NCBI GenBank assembly: GCA_034432595.1
Contig: DAOUBT010000068.1
Coordinates: 1 to 64,000, forward strand
From: DAOTZR01 sp034432595
Lineage (GTDB): Bacteria; Chloroflexota; Anaerolineae; B4-G1; SLSP01
Reading direction: 5' to 3'
Length of the DNA: 64,000 nucleotides
Part shown: positions 59,343 to 64,000 of the stretch, piece by piece
Numbering within the stretch: the stretch's first letter is position 1
Layout of the letters: the number at the start of each line of letters is the position of its first letter
Translations under genes and position numbers: made by a program
Notes under the pieces: generated by a model
What the model was told of the DNA's origin: nothing
The model's database searches: none
Seen by the model: the letters and a program-made list of their open reading frames with translations, nothing else

Positions 59343-60631
59343 GCCTCACTCCTTGCCAGGATCGTCTGACGCGCCACGCGCCGATAGAAAAAGAGCGCCA
59401 GTCCAAAGCCCAGCGAGTAAGCGACTGTCGAAGCCTGCGCTGCGCCCACGATGCCGGAGCGGGGAATCAGCGTCAGGTCCAGCGCCACGGTGACAAGAAG
59501 CGTCACTGCCGAGCTGATGGCATTGTAATGAGGGAAGCCGCGTCCGGCAATTTCGTTCGTCAACACCTTGCCTGCGCCCAGCAGTACCACGCCGGGCAAG
59601 AGCCACAGCAGGGCCGGATACGCGGCGCTAAAAGCAGGGGAAAAAATCCAGCGAATGAGCCACGGCCCGACGAGCGCCAATCCCAGGCCACCGAGGAGCG
59701 TCAACCCCAAAGTGACGAGCAATACGCGCGGGGTGAAGGCGTTCATCGCGCGCGCGTCGCTGCTCGCTGCCTTCGGCATGATGACGAAGCCCACGGCGTG
59801 CGGCAGATACCACAACAGCTCGGCCAGCGTCACCGCGACGCTGTACAGCCCTACCTGTGCCGCGCCGATGAAATAGTTGACCAGGAAAGTATCCAGCCGG
59901 TAATTAAAGTACTGTAGCAACGTGCCGATGTAGCCGCGCAGCCCATAATTCATCGTAGCGCGCAGGGCCTGTCTATCCCAGCGCGGACGAAAGCGCACTC
60001 CCTCGCGGCGCAACAGCGCCATCAGCAGCGCCAGGTTCAACGCCCAGGCCAGCACCACGGCCAGAGCGCCACCGGACACGCCGCTGTGCAGGCCCAGAAG
60101 GAGTACGGCACCCCACAGCAGCATCGCCGCGCTTTGCAGCACCTGCAGCGCGCTCAGGGTTTTAATGCGCTGTTGGCCTTGCAGGATGCCGCTGAAGTAG
60201 CTGATCAGAAGCTGCAGCGGCAGGGCAGCCCAGGCCAGGATGATGAGAGACCCCGGCAGCGCAGGGAGCAGACGCGGCAACAGCCCGCTCAACGAGAGCA
60301 GCATCAACCCCATGCCGGCAATCAAGGTGTTGAGCAGGGTGAGGCTCAGCGCGTTGCCCACCAGCGTATGGGCGTCGAAGCGGCGCGTGCCGGTGTAGTA
60401 GACATACGCGCTCCCTACGCCCAGATTCACCACCATCATCAGCAGGGTGGTGAGCTGCGCCGTCAGAGCGACCAGTCCTTTGCCCTCAGTGCCGAGGACG
60501 CGCGCCACCATCGCCGCGTTGAGCAGCAGCAGCCCCGCGCTGATAACCTGCGCGCCAAAGTTCGCCAGCACGCGCTGCGCAAAGCTATCGCGCTGTGCAA
60601 AGCGGCTCAAAACAAGGCGCACGGTTTCCAT
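59339..60631 (-). CDS. Polysaccharide flippase (Wzx/MVF-like)
   Basis: 430 residues from the ATG at 60631, 12-14 TM helices. The N-terminal FAQRVLANFGAQVISAGLLLLNAAMVARVLGTEG is typical of the polysaccharide-transport MOP superfamily. Would export the lipid-linked repeat unit made by neighbouring transferases. The longer ORF to 60679 overlaps the aminotransferase gene. Confidence 0.88.
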   Translation of the reverse strand: METVRLVLSRFAQRDSFAQRVLANFGAQVISAGLLLLNAAMVARVLGTEGKGLVALTAQLTTLLMMVVNLGVGSAYVYYTGTRRFDAHTLVGNALSLTLLNTLIAGMGLMLLSLSGLLPRLLPALPGSLIILAWAALPLQLLISYFSGILQGQQRIKTLSALQVLQSAAMLLWGAVLLLGLHSGVSGGALAVVLAWALNLALLMALLRREGVRFRPRWDRQALRATMNYGLRGYIGTLLQYFNYRLDTFLVNYFIGAAQVGLYSVAVTLAELLWYLPHAVGFVIMPKAASSDARAMNAFTPRVLLVTLGLTLLGGLGLALVGPWLIRWIFSPAFSAAYPALLWLLPGVVLLGAGKVLTNEIAGRGFPHYNAISSAVTLLVTVALDLTLIPRSGIVGAAQASTVAYSLGFGLALFFYRRVARQTILARSEA

Positions 60632-60641
60632 GGATGAAGGG

Positions 60642-61730
60642 CTAAGCGCCGTCCCAGGCGTTGATGGCCGCCGCGACACGCGCTAACTGTTCGGGTGTTT
60701 TTTCCGGCCCCACGCCCAGGCAAAGCACTTCACGCGCGGCGCGTTCCGCTTCCGGCAGGCTAAGCTCGCCCACGGCTGCGCGCACATGCGGATAGGCGTG
60801 GACGGGTTCCGGATAGAAGATGCCCGTTTCGATGCCTTGCGCTTCCAGATAGGCCTTGAGCGCGTCCCGCCCTTCCGGCACGCGCAGCGTGTACACATTC
60901 CACACCGACCGCAATCCCTGCGGCACCAGTGGCTTGATGACGCGCGGGTTGGTGATGTGCTCCGTGAGGAAAGCCGCGTTCGCCTCGCGGCGTGCGGTGA
61001 TGGCCTCCAGCCGCTGCATCTGTGGCAGGGCCACCGCCGCGTGCAAATCGCTCAGGCGCACATTGTACCCAATCATTTCATGCTGATAGCGCCGCTGCAT
61101 GCCGTGGTTGCGGATTTTACGGCAGCGTTCGGCAATGGCGGCGTCGTTGGTGGTGATCATGCCCCCTTCGCCTGCGGTGATGTTCTTGGTCTGGTACAGG
61201 CTGAAGCAGGCCGTGCCAAAGCTGCCCACGCGCCGACCGCGCACCTCTGCGCCAATGGATTGCGCCGCATCGTGGATGACCGCCAGCCCATGGCGTTCGG
61301 CCATCGCCATCACGGCATCCATGTCGCACGGCTGACCGTACAGATCAACGGGCATGATCGCCCTGGTGCGCGGCGTAATGGCTGCCTCCACCTGCGCCAG
61401 ATCGAGGTTGTACGTGCGTGGGTCAATATCCACCAGCACCGGCTGCGCGCCCACAAAGAGGATGCTGTTGACCGAGGCGATAAAGGTGAAGGCCGTAGTG
61501 ATGACCTCATCGCCTTCACCGATGTCATGCGCCAGCAGCGAGAGGTGCAACGCCGCCGTTCCTGTCGAGACGGCGACCGCATAGCTTGCGCCGGTAGCTT
61601 CCGCAAAACGCGCTTCCAGCGCCTCCACCCGCGGCCCCATGGCCAGATGACCGGAACGCAGCACGTCCAATACGGCGCGTTCTTCTTCCTCTCCGAAACG
61701 CACATCGAACAGCGGGATCGTATCGGACAT
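60642..61730 (-). CDS. DegT/DnrJ/EryC1/StrS aminotransferase
   Basis: 362 residues. PLP-binding Lys182 in SLYQTKNITAGEGGM, Asp154 in VIHDAAQSIGAEV, and substrate loop YGQPCDMDAVM. Makes an amino sugar nucleotide (such as a 3- or 4-amino-hexose) for the cluster. One-base overlap with udk. Confidence 0.92.
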   Translation of the reverse strand: MSDTIPLFDVRFGEEEERAVLDVLRSGHLAMGPRVEALEARFAEATGASYAVAVSTGTAALHLSLLAHDIGEGDEVITTAFTFIASVNSILFVGAQPVLVDIDPRTYNLDLAQVEAAITPRTRAIMPVDLYGQPCDMDAVMAMAERHGLAVIHDAAQSIGAEVRGRRVGSFGTACFSLYQTKNITAGEGGMITTNDAAIAERCRKIRNHGMQRRYQHEMIGYNVRLSDLHAAVALPQMQRLEAITARREANAAFLTEHITNPRVIKPLVPQGLRSVWNVYTLRVPEGRDALKAYLEAQGIETGIFYPEPVHAYPHVRAAVGELSLPEAERAAREVLCLGVGPEKTPEQLARVAAAINAWDGA

Positions 61731-62362
61731 TACGCCTCCTGTGCGGCCTCATCCAGCAGCGCACGAATGCGCGCCGCTACCATTTCGATGGCGTGGATGT
61801 TGTGACCGCCTTCAGGAATAATGACGTGCGCGTAGCGTTTGCTCGGCTCGACAAATTCCAGGTGCATGGGGCGTACCGTCCCCATGTACTGCTCGATGAC
61901 CGAGTCCAACGTGCGCCCACGCTCCTGCACATCGCGCTTGATGCGGCGGATGATGCGCAAATCGGAATCCGTGTCCACGAACAGGCGCACATCAAACATC
62001 TCCCGCAGTTCCGCCTCGGCAAAGATAAGGATGCCTTCGACCAGGATAATCGGCGCGGGTTGGACAGTGCGGGTTTCAGCGCGGCGCGTGTGGGTGGTAA
62101 AATCGTAGGTGGGCACTTCCACGGCCTGACCGGCCTTGAGTTGCTTCAAATGCTGCACCAGAAGCTGGGTATCCAGCGAATCGGGGTGGTCAAAATTGAT
62201 TTTGCGACGTTCCTCAAAGGGAAGATGGCTCAAGTCTTTGTAATACGCATCGTGGGGAATGTAGGCGATATGCTGCGCGCCCACGCGCTTGAGAATCTCC
62301 TGCGCCACTGTCGTTTTCCCGGAACCTGTGCCCCCGGCCACACCGATGATGATACTCTTCAT
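61730..62362 (-). CDS. udk: Uridine kinase
   Basis: 210 residues. Walker A GGTGSGKTT (10-18), HDAYYKDLSHLPFEER substrate region, NFDHPDSLD, YDFTTHTRRAET and ILVEGILIFAEAELRE. Makes UMP, feeding UDP-sugar pools; it is embedded in the glycan operon. Confidence 0.95.
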   Translation of the reverse strand: MKSIIIGVAGGTGSGKTTVAQEILKRVGAQHIAYIPHDAYYKDLSHLPFEERRKINFDHPDSLDTQLLVQHLKQLKAGQAVEVPTYDFTTHTRRAETRTVQPAPIILVEGILIFAEAELREMFDVRLFVDTDSDLRIIRRIKRDVQERGRTLDSVIEQYMGTVRPMHLEFVEPSKRYAHVIIPEGGHNIHAIEMVAARIRALLDEAAQEA

Positions 62363-63309
62363 TCTCTCCTCCGGCTTGAAAGCTTGAAAGATAAAGGTGA
62401 GAGGCGCGCTCCCAACCAGCCCATGCCCAGGCTAACCGCGCCCAGGAGAAACAGGGACCAGCCAGGATAGCGGACCCCATCCATATATTTTACGTCAACC
62501 TGACGCAGATTCAACACCGCCTGCGGCGTGAAAATATACGCGCTACGTTCGATATGGACGCTTGAGACGAGGGCCCCGCTGCTCTGTCGGTACACCTGCA
62601 CATCCAGCGCGCCGGGCGTTTGCGGATCGCTCAGGCGCAGACGGAACACCAACCCTACATCCGGCAAAGCGCAGTAAGCTTCGGGATTCGGCTCGCTGAG
62701 GGCAAAGCGCAGACTCGTCTGTCCTGCGCTGTGGATGCTTGGGGTGAGCAGCAAGGGCTTTCCCTCGCTGTCGTTTGCTTCGGCAATCACGCCCACGCCA
62801 TCTTCGCGCGGGATGAACAAGGTATCGCCTTGCCAGAACAGCCTGGAATGCATGGCAACCTGCTCCAGCGTTTTACCGGTGGGCAGCGTCAGGGGAGCAT
62901 CGGCCCAGGCTTCTATCGCGGTGTGGATGGCGGATTGCGTCCATTGCAGCACGCCGCTGGTGAAGAGGAACAGCATTCCGGCGAGCACGGTCAGGGACGA
63001 AACGCGCCGCCGTGTGGCGAGGCGTGGCCAGGTTTCACACAGTGCCGCGCTGCGCACCACGATCAGGAAGGCGAGCAGAGCCAGGGGGAGCTTGAGCCAC
63101 AGGGACCTGTAAACCTTATCCAGGCCGATCGAGGTGGCCCAGGGCACAGGTGAAACCCAGGGCGAAGGCAAATCGGCCATGTCACTGGGGACTTGAGGAA
63201 TCCAAAGCGGCACGAAAGCCAGCAATGTAAACGTGGCCAGCATCAGTAGAGTCCAGCGATCCTTTTGTAACTCTAACCAGAACCGCTCAAGCTTGATTGC
63301 GCGTGGCAT
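62359..63309 (-). CDS. Four-TM membrane protein, first gene of the glycan cluster
   Basis: 316 residues. TM helices near 20-38, 70-88, 105-122 and 285-305, with a beta-rich extracytoplasmic domain between the third and fourth. The layout recalls ResB-type cytochrome maturation proteins, but no His or Trp motif supports that. Overlaps udk by 4 bp. Function unknown. Confidence 0.65.
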   Translation of the reverse strand: MPRAIKLERFWLELQKDRWTLLMLATFTLLAFVPLWIPQVPSDMADLPSPWVSPVPWATSIGLDKVYRSLWLKLPLALLAFLIVVRSAALCETWPRLATRRRVSSLTVLAGMLFLFTSGVLQWTQSAIHTAIEAWADAPLTLPTGKTLEQVAMHSRLFWQGDTLFIPREDGVGVIAEANDSEGKPLLLTPSIHSAGQTSLRFALSEPNPEAYCALPDVGLVFRLRLSDPQTPGALDVQVYRQSSGALVSSVHIERSAYIFTPQAVLNLRQVDVKYMDGVRYPGWSLFLLGAVSLGMGWLGARLSPLSFKLSSRRRE

Positions 63310-63388
63310 GGCATCGAATGCCTTTCATAGATCTGCGATGGGTAAACTGAGCTGCCATCTACCGGGTCTCCGTCGTGTAGCCCCATAC

Positions 63389-63413
63389 AAAAAAAAAGCC
63401 CCGACAGGCGGGG
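63389..63413 (-). terminator. Terminator after tRNA-Thr
   Basis: Minus strand: CCCCG-CCTGT-CGGGG (63413-63399) followed by a long T-tract (63397-63389). Confidence 0.92.
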
Positions 63414-63429
63414 TCTTGACGGATTTCAG

Positions 63430-63502
63430 AGCCACCCTTGGGAATCGAACCCAAAACCTGGCGCTTACGAAGCGTCTGCTCTGCCGATTGAGCTAGGGTG
63501 GC
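63430..63502 (-). tRNA. tRNA-Thr (CGU)
   Basis: Acceptor GCCACCC/GGGTGGC, D-arm GCTC/GAGC, anticodon loop TTCGTAA with CGT, T-arm TTGGG/CCCAA. Discriminator T, no encoded CCA. The anticodon stem has one A-C pair. Confidence 0.95.
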
Positions 63503-63515
63503 GTTGACGATTGAG

Positions 63516-63543
63516 ATTATAGCGTAATTCCGTGAAAATGCAA
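63516..63543 (-). promoter_or_regulatory. Promoter of tRNA-Thr
   Basis: Minus strand: TTGCAT (63543-63538), a 16-bp spacer and TATAAT (63521-63516). Confidence 0.75.
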
Positions 63544-63626
63544 ATATCGTGGCTACCTGATGTCCCGCGTCAGAATAACAATGGTCATGGCCTCTGACGA
63601 ATTTTCCGCTACGGCCATTTCGGGAA

Positions 63627-63654
63627 TTGTCTTTTACCCCCAATCCGTTACAAT
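63627..63654 (+). promoter_or_regulatory. Leaderless-type promoter of the 7TM-HD gene
   Basis: TTGTCT (63627-63632), a 16-bp spacer and TACAAT (63649-63654); seven bases then the ATG at 63662. Confidence 0.7.
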
Positions 63655-63661
63655 AGGGGGC

Positions 63662-64000
63662 ATGACCGAACGTCCAATCACCAAAAACTTACGCCGACGC
63701 TGGGTGCTGCGTCAGGTATTTTGCGCCGTTGTTTTGATTCTGGTCACGGCGCTGGTCCTCCTGTTTCCCATGCGCAGCGCCTACGCTGTGCGGGAAAACG
63801 AGGTGGCGACGCGCGACATTCGCTCACCCCGCGACCTCACGTATGCGAGCGCCATCCTCACCCAACAGGCGCGTGAGGAGGCCATGCGGCAGGTAGAACC
63901 CATCTACACCCGTACTGAGGTGCAGGCCATCCGCGAACACATCGAATATGTGCGGCGCGTCTTCCGCTACCTCGATGCGCTGCGTGCCGACCCCTACGCG
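63662..64000 (+). CDS. 7TM-HD phosphohydrolase, PgpH-type, N-terminal part
   Basis: 113 codons seen, open at the window end. Basic N-terminus (TKNLRRRWVLRQV), TM1 (FCAVVLILVTALVLLFP), then the 7TMR-HDED extracytoplasmic start: AVRENEVATRDIRSPRDLTYASAILTQQAREEAMRQVEPIYTRTEVQ, as in PgpH. Full-length members degrade c-di-AMP with an HD domain at the C-terminus, which lies beyond the window. No ribosome site; promoter abuts the ATG. Confidence 0.85.
   Translation, partial: MTERPITKNLRRRWVLRQVFCAVVLILVTALVLLFPMRSAYAVRENEVATRDIRSPRDLTYASAILTQQAREEAMRQVEPIYTRTEVQAIREHIEYVRRVFRYLDALRADPYA

Overview
The window looks like bacterial chromosome from a high-GC member of the Chloroflexota (an Anaerolineae-like lineage is my best guess). 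This is an inference from style, not from a marker gene. The signs are long Thr-Pro linkers in secreted proteins, a PRC-barrel/MgtE_N/CBS protein paired with an Nramp-type transporter, a MalK-less sugar ABC operon, LysM-CAP lipoproteins, several promoters that start transcription at the ATG, and many intergenic tandem or palindromic repeats. No rRNA, ribosomal protein or replication gene is present to fix the taxonomy. Five tRNA genes occur: Phe, Ser-GGA, a CAU elongator, fMet and Thr-CGU.

Layout. 1-6.2 kb: a truncated membrane protein at the edge, tRNA-Phe, a structured attenuator-type leader RNA feeding a divalent-metal operon (PRC/MgtE_N/CBS protein plus Nramp-like transporter), then an opposing three-gene operon (zinc-ribbon/HEAT protein, DUF6062-like protein, zincin). 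6.2-11.2 kb: a 40-bp minisatellite, then a GtrA + two paralogous GT39-type glycosyltransferases operon, facing ogt. 11.2-19.5 kb: a response-regulator/histidine-kinase hybrid, a GT-B-like protein behind a promoter-terminator leader, an alpha/beta hydrolase, an orphan sugar-binding lipoprotein, tRNA-Ser, a LysM-M23 endopeptidase, and an 11-unit double-hairpin repeat array. 19.5-30.7 kb: one long minus-strand type IV pilus/pseudopilus operon (pilC, four small membrane or prepilin-like genes, a 1354-residue secreted repeat protein, pilO-, pilM- and pilN-like genes, prepilin peptidase, pilT) ending in sixA. It has no extension ATPase, secretin or clear major pilin.

30.7-39.4 kb: a 22-bp minisatellite grown next to a REP-like palindrome, trehalose synthase, xseA, twin LysM-LysM-CAP lipoproteins, a plus-strand operon (34-aa ORF, histidine phosphatase, YajC-like, SpoIIE-like phosphatase, P-loop protein) and two tRNAs. 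39.4-47.6 kb: a disaccharide uptake and phosphorolysis locus, with a LacI regulator and twin operators 52 bp apart, a fused beta-phosphoglucomutase/GH65 phosphorylase, a binding protein and two permeases. Together with treS it suggests alpha-glucoside (trehalose, maltose, kojibiose or similar) metabolism. 47.6-52.2 kb: a double GNAT protein, then a compact three-gene set (zinc-ribbon + four OB-like domains; an archaeal-type TctA/PF01970-like membrane protein; a zinc-ribbon two-TM protein) that is my best candidate for an undescribed system. 52.2-63.3 kb: a ten-gene minus-strand polysaccharide cluster (uridine kinase, aminotransferase, flippase, six glycosyltransferases and a membrane protein). 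The window ends with tRNA-Thr and the start of a 7TM-HD (PgpH-type) phosphohydrolase.

All calls come from reading sequence and motifs by eye. No database search or folding program was run, so family names resting on weak motifs are marked by lower confidence.
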